This document shows, piece by piece, positions 56,395-63,036 of a stretch of DNA of 64,000 nt (within the stretch, counting starts at the first letter, position 1; each line of letters opens with the position of its first letter). Position numbers and translations under genes: made by a program. The notes under the pieces are model-generated. The model saw nothing but the letters and a program-made list of their open reading frames with translations. It did no database searches and had not been told where the DNA came from. Source of the stretch: Anaerolineae bacterium (lineage in GTDB: Bacteria > Chloroflexota > Anaerolineae > Promineifilales > Promineifilaceae); NCBI GenBank assembly GCA_020848035.1, contig JADLAX010000032.1:1-64000 (forward strand), written 5' to 3'.

Positions 56395-56423
56395 ATGATA
56401 GCACCGGGCTGGAGGTGTGTCAA
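56395..56423 (-). promoter_or_regulatory. Promoter of the pheST operon
   Basis: Minus-strand TTGACA (56418-56423), a 17-nt spacer and TATCAT (56395-56400). Predicted start near 56388, three bases before the leader ATG at 56385. Confidence 0.85.
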
Positions 56424-56511
56424 GGCTGCATTTTTAGCCACGGATTACACGGATTGACGCGGATTGGGAACTCCATTCCAGCACGAGGGTGCTTTATCTA
56501 AGGCGACTTGC

Positions 56512-57834
56512 CTATTCGCCACAAGAAAAAGCCCAGGCTTCACTTCGCATCATCAATACAACATGATGCAAATCAGGCGATATACCAATACCTATCAAAC
56601 CAGCGTCTAAATACGCCGCCACCATAGCATCCGTTCGCCCTTGGCCATATACACCCCACAAATTGGGCATTTGCTTAATGATCTCAATAGGTATCTTATA
56701 AACAAACGATCTGTCCAATGTATATATCTCGCCGCCTGTCTCGGTGAGTTCAATGATCACAAAATCTTGCAATGTATCGCTCCAGTCAATAAAGAAAGGA
56801 GGGGTTACTTCAAATGCCTCTATTTGTTGCGGTGGGTTTTGGGAAACATCAAGGGAATAAACAGTCAGGGGCTGATTGAGGAGTGCTTCATCAACATCAA
56901 TATATTTATACGACAATACTATTTTGTGAGCAGGTGAAAAAACCACCTGATAGTGATTGGGACTACCTGACGAGAACAAATTAGGTGACATATCCGTATC
57001 CCAAGAATTAAAAATAGTTTGGGGTGCATCTGTTCCCGTTAAATTCACTACCAACCTTTGTGTGGCGTAACTCTCGCCACTGCTATCATAAAGTGGATGA
57101 ACTAACCACAACATTTCACTGTCATCGGACCATTGCCAATTGATTGAAGCGGGTACATAAGGAATAATATGAGTCACCGTTTCTTGATTTACTAACCAAA
57201 ATCCTTGATAGGCTTCAGGAGCTTCTGATACCTGTAATAGTTGCCACTCGTTGTTTGGCGATATACCCACCACTTCTACAGGATAATCTTCGGGGGATGG
57301 CATTTGCAGTGGCTGTTGGTCTGTTATTGAGCGTTCCGTGAACACATCACCCTTAAAGTCCCAAGTCAACCCTTTTAACTGTGTCCACTGATAATGAATG
57401 TCAAAGGCGCTGGTGTCAAAATTGGGTCTATCCGACCATATCAAGAAAGTAATCTTGTTCTCATCTTCAAAAAAATAATCCATCCATTGGTGTTTCCTAT
57501 TATTCATTGCTTCATACGTATTGATATAGGCTGGCGCTTGGTCACAAACCATTAGTGAAATAGGAGAACCTGTTGAAACAACAGTCGGAGTGGGGACAAC
57601 GGTAGGTGTTACGGCTATAGTCGGAGCTGCTGTCCATGTTGCTGTAACCACTGGTTCAGGAGTTGGAGTAGGCACCAGGGTTGATTCAGCATCGGCGGTG
57701 GTTATTTTTGTTGGTTCCGTCGCTAATATGGCAGCAGTGGGTAAAATCGTTTCTTCTGTAGGAGTAGAAGCCTCAGCTGTACAGCCCATTAAAAATCCAA
57801 TCAGCAGCAGACAGAACAATTGTACTTGCCTCAT
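56512..57834 (-). CDS. Hypothetical lipoprotein, AT-rich
   Basis: A 440-residue secreted protein. The signal helix ends in FLMGCTAE (lipobox), followed by a long Thr/Pro/Val-rich linker (about residues 20-90) and a domain with many strands and aromatic residues that looks like a WD40 or beta-propeller-like fold by pattern, not verified. I chose the ATG at 57834; a longer frame to 57903 would lack the signal. Codon use is AT-rich against its neighbours and the ACGGCCGT octamer is absent, hinting at acquisition. I do not recognise the family. Confidence 0.65.
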   Translation of the reverse strand: MRQVQLFCLLLIGFLMGCTAEASTPTEETILPTAAILATEPTKITTADAESTLVPTPTPEPVVTATWTAAPTIAVTPTVVPTPTVVSTGSPISLMVCDQAPAYINTYEAMNNRKHQWMDYFFEDENKITFLIWSDRPNFDTSAFDIHYQWTQLKGLTWDFKGDVFTERSITDQQPLQMPSPEDYPVEVVGISPNNEWQLLQVSEAPEAYQGFWLVNQETVTHIIPYVPASINWQWSDDSEMLWLVHPLYDSSGESYATQRLVVNLTGTDAPQTIFNSWDTDMSPNLFSSGSPNHYQVVFSPAHKIVLSYKYIDVDEALLNQPLTVYSLDVSQNPPQQIEAFEVTPPFFIDWSDTLQDFVIIELTETGGEIYTLDRSFVYKIPIEIIKQMPNLWGVYGQGRTDAMVAAYLDAGLIGIGISPDLHHVVLMMRSEAWAFSCGE

Positions 57835-58078
57835 CCTGTAATCCCCTATTTTTTTTCGAGCTTCTCTTGCTGAGACGCGGTCTTCGGCTTGTGCGAGACC
57901 CACACGGCTGCGGTTTTGGGTTGGCGCAGGTATGCGCAGCCGTACTACCTACCTGGCTCTGCTTAATCCTGGCATTTTAGCACGAGTTGGGTGGCAACGG
58001 CCGTTTCCCATTCGTTAATTTCTCAAATTCGTTGTTGTCTTTTTTGGCCGATGGCCTGGGCAGATTGGTTCAGGGGAG

Positions 58079-58546
58079 TTACAACTTTTGCTGGAGTTTA
58101 CCCGCCTGCACGGCTTCATAGCCAAACTGGAACAGCTCACGCTGGAGTTCGGCCAGGGGGACCCATTGGGGTTGGTTCACTTCTTCGGATTCGGTGAGGG
58201 CGGTGGCGGCGGTAAGCGGCCGTTCCAACCCATAATACAGCGCCGACAACTTCCACGCCCGGCGCTCCTCATCAATGAAAAACTGGTCTTCCACGTACAG
58301 GAGCGATCCGATGATGGGCGTCAGGCCGGTGAGCTGGCGAAAGTAGTGGCGCACTACCTGGGTGGGCGTGTCGTTGGCCGCCAGGATTTTGCCCGGTGGG
58401 TACCATAAGCCGGTTTGCGGCTGTTTTTGCAGCAAAATCTGGCTGTTTTCAATGAAGATGCCATAAACGGCGGGGCGAAAGGTGATCGTTTCCGAGGCTA
58501 CCGGGACCGCATTGCCATAGATATCGTAACAAACAGTGGTGGCCAT
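58079..58546 (-). CDS. Nudix-fold protein with degenerate Nudix box
   Basis: A 155-residue protein with the Nudix fold by pattern: VYGIFIENSQILLQKQPQTGLWYPPGKIL (strand and start of the box) followed by NDTPTQVVRHYFRQLTG. The canonical GX5EX7REUXEEXGU box lacks the catalytic Glu residues (R-x-Y-F-R-Q-L-T-G in place of RE-x-x-EE-x-G), so metal-dependent hydrolysis is doubtful. It may bind a nucleotide or act as a regulator. It is in the same direction as nusB, 12 bases after it. Confidence 0.75.
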   Translation of the reverse strand: MATTVCYDIYGNAVPVASETITFRPAVYGIFIENSQILLQKQPQTGLWYPPGKILAANDTPTQVVRHYFRQLTGLTPIIGSLLYVEDQFFIDEERRAWKLSALYYGLERPLTAATALTESEEVNQPQWVPLAELQRELFQFGYEAVQAGKLQQKL

Positions 58547-58558
58547 GAATCAGGAGGA

Positions 58559-59002
58559 TTATTCGGGAACGGGAAGAGGCAGAAAATGTTCTTTTAGCTG
58601 GGGAATATGGTCGGCCAGCGTGCCCAGCACGCCGTTGATGAAGCGCGGTGCGCTGTCTGAGCCGTACGTTTTGGCCAGTTCAACGGCTTCGTTGATGGCT
58701 ACTTTTACGGGGGTTTCGCCTTCAATCAGGAATTCAAAAATGGCGATGCGCAGAATGTTGCGGTCAATCACGGCCATCTGGTCCAGCGGCCACTCCGGCG
58801 CGTATTTGGCGATGAGGGTGTCCATCTCATCCTGGTGGTGGATCACGCCTTGAATGAGCCGGGAGGCAAATTCAACGCCTGTTTTCTCCATCGGGTTTTC
58901 CTGCAGCCGTCGCTCCAGAACTTCACCCGGCGGGTGGTTGGCAATGTCGTATTCGTAAAGCGTTTCCAGGGTTACGCGCCGGGCGCGACGTCTTGTTTTC
59001 AT
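58559..59002 (-). CDS. nusB: Transcription antitermination factor NusB
   Basis: A 147-residue all-helical protein that, with S10, binds boxA RNA in rRNA antitermination. [22 protein letters not shown] at the N-terminus and the C-terminal helices [20 protein letters not shown] segment ([48 protein letters not shown]) are typical of NusB. It lies between asp23 (30 bases upstream) and the Nudix-like gene, in the usual asp23-nusB order. Confidence 0.95.
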   Translation of the reverse strand: MKTRRRARRVTLETLYEYDIANHPPGEVLERRLQENPMEKTGVEFASRLIQGVIHHQDEMDTLIAKYAPEWPLDQMAVIDRNILRIAIFEFLIEGETPVKVAINEAVELAKTYGSDSAPRFINGVLGTLADHIPQLKEHFLPLPVPE

Positions 59003-59032
59003 AGTCAGACAGACTTACCGATGGCCAGGAAT

Positions 59033-59398
59033 TTAGTCGGTTGAATCTTCCTGAGCATAGACAACATCTTCAACATGCACGTTGACAGCTTCTACGGAAA
59101 TCCCGACCATGGTGTCGATCGCCTCGGCAACGGCCGTTTGCAGGCGTTTGCTGGTCTCCATAATGTTCACGTGCGGACTCATTATAACGTAAATATCAAA
59201 TTTAACCTTATTATCATCGGTCAAATTTAGCAAAATGCCCGTTTGGCGTGATTCACGACGAAAAAGGCGGGCGACATCAGCGGGAATAGAGGCCATTTTG
59301 GCCACCCCTTCTACGCGCAGTGTGGCGTAGTGGGCAATTGTTACCAAAACATCTGGGGCAACTTCGATACGGCCAATGCTTTCTTGTACGTTATCCAT
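59033..59398 (-). CDS. Asp23/Gls24-family protein
   Basis: A 121-residue small protein of the Asp23 family (alkaline shock/envelope stress). GRIEVAPDVLVTIAHYATLRVEGVAKMA at residues 9-36 and the KVKFDIYVIMSPHVNIMETSKRLQTAVAEAIDTMVGISVEAVNVHVEDV end are characteristic. I chose the ATG at 59398, with GGGAG 8-9 bases upstream; a longer frame to 59425 is also open. In Firmicutes and Actinobacteria it sits before nusB, as here. Biochemical function is unknown; it is linked to membrane or cell-wall stress. Confidence 0.9.
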   Translation of the reverse strand: MDNVQESIGRIEVAPDVLVTIAHYATLRVEGVAKMASIPADVARLFRRESRQTGILLNLTDDNKVKFDIYVIMSPHVNIMETSKRLQTAVAEAIDTMVGISVEAVNVHVEDVVYAQEDSTD

Positions 59399-59464
59399 TA
59401 TTGTTTGCTCCCTTTCTAAACTCAATAGGCTCTTGGTTCAGCGCAGAACCAGGGCTGCGTCCGG

Positions 59465-60214
59465 CTACATGGCAATCCCGCCATCCACACTGATGACCTG
59501 CCCGGTAATGTAGGCGGCTTTGTCGGATGCTAAAAATGATACCAGATACGCCACCTCTGGCAATTCGCCCCAGCGTCCCAGGGGGATCAGCTTCTTGGAC
59601 TCGTTCATCACCTCTTCGCCCAGCACTTCGGTGAGGGCGGTGGGAAAGAAGCCAGGGGTGATGACGTTGACGGTGATTTGGCGCGAGCCGATTTCGCGGG
59701 CGAGCGATTTGGAAAAGCCGATGATCCCGGCTTTGGAGGCGGCGTAGTTGGTTTGCCCGGCCTGGCCCATCAGCGCCACCACGGAGGAAATGTTGATGAT
59801 CCGGCCGCCTTGCTTACGCCGCATCATGGGGCGAACGGCCGCTTTGCAGCAGTTAAACACGCTCTTCAGGTTGGTGTCGATGACCGTGTTCCACTCCTCT
59901 TCCTTCATGGAGAGCAGCAGTGTGTCGCGCGTGGTCCCGGCGTTGTTGACCAGGATGTCGATCTGCCCGTAAACATCGGTGGCGGCTTTGATGAGGGTTT
60001 GCGCGGCTTCAAACTGGGAGACATCGGCTTGAACGGCCGTTGCTTCACCACCATTCGCCTGGATTGCGGCCACCACTTCCTCGGCCGCCGTGCTGCTGGC
60101 GTTGTAATTAATAACCACCTTAGCACCATGCCCGGCCAGCTCTTCAGCAATGGCCCGACCAATGCCCCGCGACGCCCCCGTTACCACGGCCACTTTTCCT
60201 GCTAACAAAGCCAC
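59465..60214 (-). CDS. fabG: 3-oxoacyl-ACP reductase
   Basis: A 249-residue NADPH-dependent SDR that reduces 3-oxoacyl-ACP in fatty-acid elongation. TGASRGIGRAIAEELA (cofactor, residues 12-27), LVNNAGTTRDTLLLSM (about 87), the Ser in NISSVVALMG and YAASKAG (catalytic Tyr-Lys, about 155) are all intact. It lies between fabD and asp23 on the minus strand, in the rpmF-fabD-fabG order. Confidence 0.95.
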   Translation of the reverse strand: MALLAGKVAVVTGASRGIGRAIAEELAGHGAKVVINYNASSTAAEEVVAAIQANGGEATAVQADVSQFEAAQTLIKAATDVYGQIDILVNNAGTTRDTLLLSMKEEEWNTVIDTNLKSVFNCCKAAVRPMMRRKQGGRIINISSVVALMGQAGQTNYAASKAGIIGFSKSLAREIGSRQITVNVITPGFFPTALTEVLGEEVMNESKKLIPLGRWGELPEVAYLVSFLASDKAAYITGQVISVDGGIAM

Positions 60215-60311
60215 AAGCCTTCCTCCAAAATATTTAGCAAAGATTGAAAAGATTTACCCGATTTTATCCTATTAATCTGCGAAATCTTTGATTTTTTCAC
60301 CCAATCGGGCG

Positions 60312-61226
60312 CTAGAGATTGTCACCAAAAGTCAATTTTACCCGGTTGGCCTGGCGGTCGATGCGCTTGATGAAGCTGAGCAGCGTATCGCCCGGCCCCA
60401 CTTCCACAAAGGTGTCCACCCCTTGCGCCAGCAGGAAGTTCATCGAATCGGTCCAGGCCACACCTGCGGTGAGCTGCGCTTTGAGTTCGTCACGTATCTG
60501 CTCTGGGGTGGTGAGCGGTTGGGCGGTGACGTTGCCGATGACGGGTACCTGGGGTGCTTGAATTGGTGTGGCGTCTACCGCTTCGGCAAACGCTTCTGCC
60601 GCTGAGACCATGAGCTTGGAGTGGGCGGCAATGGTGATGGGCAGCCGGACCACTTTGCGCGCTTTGGCCGCTTCGGCCAGTTCCATGGCCCGGGTAATGG
60701 CCGTCTCATCGCCGGAAATCACCACCTGCCCGGGACAATTATCGTTGGCGACCTGGACGGAACGGCCGTTTTCCCCACTGGCCTGTTCACAAATAGCGGT
60801 CACGGTAGGAATGTCCAACGCCAAAATCGCCGCCATCGCCCCCGGTTCGCGCTCGCCGGCCGCTTTCATCAGCTCGCCGCGCTGCCGCACCAGCCGCAGC
60901 CCAGCGGCAAATGTGAGTGCGCCAGCGGCCGTTAACGCCGACAGCTCGCCCAGGCTGTGTCCGGCCACGTAGGCGGGCATCGCCCAGCCCTGGGCCTGCA
61001 TTCGCTGCCACATCGCCAGGCTGGTGACAAACAAGGCGGGCTGCTGGTTGATCGTATCGGTCAGCGTCTCTTCTGGCCCTTCAAAGCACAGGGTGGAAAG
61101 GGCAAAACCAAGCTGTTCATCGGCCTGATCAAAAACAGCACGTGCCTCCGGGGTGTTTTGGTAAAGCGACAACCCCATGCCCACGTGCTGTGACCCTTGT
61201 CCAGGGAAAAGATATGCACTACTCAC
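60312..61226 (-). CDS. fabD: Malonyl-CoA:ACP transacylase
   Basis: A 304-residue transferase that loads malonate onto ACP. The N-terminal LFPGQGSQHVGMG (about 5-17), the active-site Ser in AGHSLGELSALTAAGAL (about 90) and the His in AAHSKLMVSA (about 200) are present. I chose the GTG at 61226 (VSSAYLFPGQGSQ), which fits the family; the frame open to 61271 adds an unrelated tail. A terminator separates it from rpmF, so it may have a separate promoter. acpP is not next to it. Confidence 0.93.
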   Translation of the reverse strand: MSSAYLFPGQGSQHVGMGLSLYQNTPEARAVFDQADEQLGFALSTLCFEGPEETLTDTINQQPALFVTSLAMWQRMQAQGWAMPAYVAGHSLGELSALTAAGALTFAAGLRLVRQRGELMKAAGEREPGAMAAILALDIPTVTAICEQASGENGRSVQVANDNCPGQVVISGDETAITRAMELAEAAKARKVVRLPITIAAHSKLMVSAAEAFAEAVDATPIQAPQVPVIGNVTAQPLTTPEQIRDELKAQLTAGVAWTDSMNFLLAQGVDTFVEVGPGDTLLSFIKRIDRQANRVKLTFGDNL

Positions 61227-61252
61227 TTGATAATGTCCAAAATAAATGAGGA

Positions 61253-61288
61253 AAAAAAGAAAAGGCCGCAAAATACGGCCTCTTTTTC
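61253..61288 (-). terminator. Terminator of rpmF
   Basis: Minus-strand AAGAGGCCGTA / TGCGGCCTTTT hairpin with a long T-rich tail (TTTTTTT), five bases after the rpmF stop. Read-through into fabD remains possible. Confidence 0.8.
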
Positions 61289-61293
61289 AGAAA

Positions 61294-61479
61294 CTATGCT
61301 TCGGCGACCGGTAATACCTGACGGCCGTTGTACTTGCCGCACTCCAGGCATACATGGTGGGAGCGCTTCATCTTGCCGCAATCGGAACATTCCACCAGGT
61401 GAAATGTCTTGATGGCATCGTGCGCCCGCCGACGGTCCCGACGCGCTTTGGAAATTCTTTTCTTTGGTACAGCACCCAT
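61294..61479 (-). CDS. rpmF: 50S ribosomal protein L32
   Basis: A 61-residue ribosomal protein of the bacterial L32 family. MGAVPKKRISKARRDRRRAHDA at the N-terminus is typical (M-A-V-P-K-R-R-x-S), and two Cys pairs (CSDCGKMKRSH...CLECGKYNG) form a zinc ribbon of the Cys4 type. AGAGAGGATG gives a ribosome-binding site. It has its own consensus promoter at 61592-61619. Confidence 0.97.
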   Translation of the reverse strand: MGAVPKKRISKARRDRRRAHDAIKTFHLVECSDCGKMKRSHHVCLECGKYNGRQVLPVAEA

Positions 61480-61591
61480 GACAACATCCTCTCTAAACTA
61501 AATTCAGGCTGATTTATCTCTGTTAGACAAAATTCCTGCTGATAATTTGGCTCTCAACAAAAAACAAGCGGCAAATCCGCCGCGACTGGCA

Positions 61592-61619
61592 ATTATAGCC
61601 TTGCCCGCTCGACTGTCAA
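61592..61619 (-). promoter_or_regulatory. Consensus promoter of rpmF
   Basis: Minus-strand TTGACA (61614-61619), a 16-nt spacer and TATAAT (61592-61597); the leader to the ATG is about 105 bases. The sequence around -10 (GGCTATAATTGCCA) is the same as in the tRNA-Leu promoter. Confidence 0.85.
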
Positions 61620-61732
61620 GAAAATTTCTAAGGCAACAGCAATTCGAAAATTAGTAATGAGTTAACCGCTCTGGCCTTCGCTGCGGTGCGTCGTCGCCTC
61701 GGCGCTGCGCGCCTGGCGACGCTATTTGGGAG

Positions 61733-61823
61733 GGGGTTTTCAGATTTTGGGGGTGTCTTACCCCCAAAATCTGAAAAACCCCAAAAAAATTCCCGCACGG
61801 GGTGCGCAGCACCCTCGTGCGGG
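61733..61823. repeat. Two adjacent strong hairpins between rpmF and the coiled-coil gene
   Basis: GGGGTTTTCAGATTTTGGGGG and its complement with a short loop (61733-61782), then CCCGCACGGGGTG / CACCCTCGTGCGGG (61792-61823). The first hairpin is followed on the plus strand by AAAAAAATT. The 385 bases between rpmF and the next gene hold no visible gene otherwise. The spot is downstream of the coiled-coil gene, so the hairpins may serve as its terminator. Confidence 0.7.
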
Positions 61824-61864
61824 ATGATAGCTGAATCGTTATGCCGTCTCAGGGAATAACAGCA

Positions 61865-62338
61865 CTAATCCGCGTTGGGCACGCTGGCGGTGTCCTGCTC
61901 ACGCTGGACCTTATTGAGGCCATTGCGCACGACAGACAGGGAGCGGAGCAAATCTTCTTCCAGCTTCACCAGCACTTCCATCACGTAGGCATCGGCGTCG
62001 TGGCGCAGGGCATCGGCATCGCGGCGGGCCCGTTCCAAAATGTTGTCCGCCCGCTGCTGCGAGGAGATGGTGATGGCATCGCGCTTCACCAATTCGCCCG
62101 CTTCCTGCTTGGCCAGTTCCCGAATGCGCTCGGCTTCTTCCTTGGCCTGGGCCAAAATGCGATCCTTTTCCGCTTCGATGCGGTTGGCCCGCTTTACTTC
62201 CTCGGGGACGGCCACACGCATTTGATCAATAATGCTGAAGATGCGGTCTTCATTCACAATCAGGTTAGCCGTGAGCCAAATGCGCGGACTGTCGTTAAGC
62301 GCCTGTTCCAATCGATCGACCAGATGTTGAATATCCAT
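61865..62338 (-). CDS. Coiled-coil protein, DivIVA-like by pattern
   Basis: A 157-residue soluble protein. After an N-terminal segment (DIQHLVDRLEQALNDSPRIWL) it has a long charged helix (about residues 45-145) with heptad-type spacing, rich in Ala, Glu, Arg and Lys. It resembles DivIVA-like or ATP synthase b-like coiled coils, but no membrane helix is present and I cannot assign a function. It lies about 70 bases after coaD on the same strand. Confidence 0.75.
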   Translation of the reverse strand: MDIQHLVDRLEQALNDSPRIWLTANLIVNEDRIFSIIDQMRVAVPEEVKRANRIEAEKDRILAQAKEEAERIRELAKQEAGELVKRDAITISSQQRADNILERARRDADALRHDADAYVMEVLVKLEEDLLRSLSVVRNGLNKVQREQDTASVPNAD

Positions 62339-62409
62339 ACGGTTATCCCATTTTCTTCACGAAGAAGCGTTTTTTGCCACAAACCGCCGTTATTATAGTG
62401 GCTAAACGA

Positions 62410-62943
62410 TTAATCACGCAATGGCACCGGCCGGTTGAACGACTCCCCTTTCTGGCCGTTAAACTGCTTGTACAGGGCGGTCGCCACATTGGGTGGCACC
62501 ATGCTGCTGACATCCCCGCCCAGCGAGGCGATTTCGCGTACGGTGGTGCCGCTGAGAAAGGTGTGATCCTCGTGCGTGATCAGACTAATCGTTTCGATGG
62601 TTGGGTCGAGCCTTTTGTTGGCCAGCGCCAGGCGAAATTCAAATTCAAAGTCGGAGAAAACGCGCAGGCCGCGCACAAAGACGGTCGCGCCCATCTTGCG
62701 GGCAAAGTCTACGGCCAGCCCGCTAAAGCTGGTGACCAGGATGTTGTCCTGTCTGTTTTCACCCAAGGCTTCTTCAATCATCTGTACCCGTTCGTCTACC
62801 GAAAAGAGGATCGATTTGGTAGGGATTCGGTGATCGTAAACGGCAACGATGAGCTTGTCGAACAAGCCTGCGCCGCGCCGCATCAGATCGAGGTGGCCAT
62901 AGTGAACCGGGTCGAAGGTGCCTGTGTAGAGTGCTGTAATCAA
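62410..62943 (-). CDS. coaD: Phosphopantetheine adenylyltransferase
   Basis: A 177-residue enzyme that makes dephospho-CoA from 4'-phosphopantetheine and ATP, the fourth step of CoA synthesis. The nucleotidyltransferase motif GTFDPVHYGHLDLMRR (about residues 8-23) and the C-terminal LSGTTVREIASLGGDVSSMVPPNVATAL segment (the usual S-S-x-x-R region) are clear. GAGAAACCAC precedes the ATG. It lies directly after recG on the minus strand, with a heptad hairpin between. Confidence 0.95.
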   Translation of the reverse strand: MITALYTGTFDPVHYGHLDLMRRGAGLFDKLIVAVYDHRIPTKSILFSVDERVQMIEEALGENRQDNILVTSFSGLAVDFARKMGATVFVRGLRVFSDFEFEFRLALANKRLDPTIETISLITHEDHTFLSGTTVREIASLGGDVSSMVPPNVATALYKQFNGQKGESFNRPVPLRD

Positions 62944-62969
62944 GTGGTTTCTCCTGGGGATTAGGGGCT

Positions 62970-63031
62970 TGTGGTTAGTGGCTAGTGGTTAGAGGCTTGT
63001 CACCCGCCACTAGCCGCTAACCACTAACCAC
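62970..63031. repeat. Inverted heptad-repeat hairpin (GTGGTTA units)
   Basis: GTGGTTA, GTGGCTA, GTGGTTA and GAGGCTT on the left; the complement (CACTAGC, CGCTAAC, CACTAAC) on the right. It lies between recG and coaD. Confidence 0.78.
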
Positions 63032-63036
63032 GAAAA

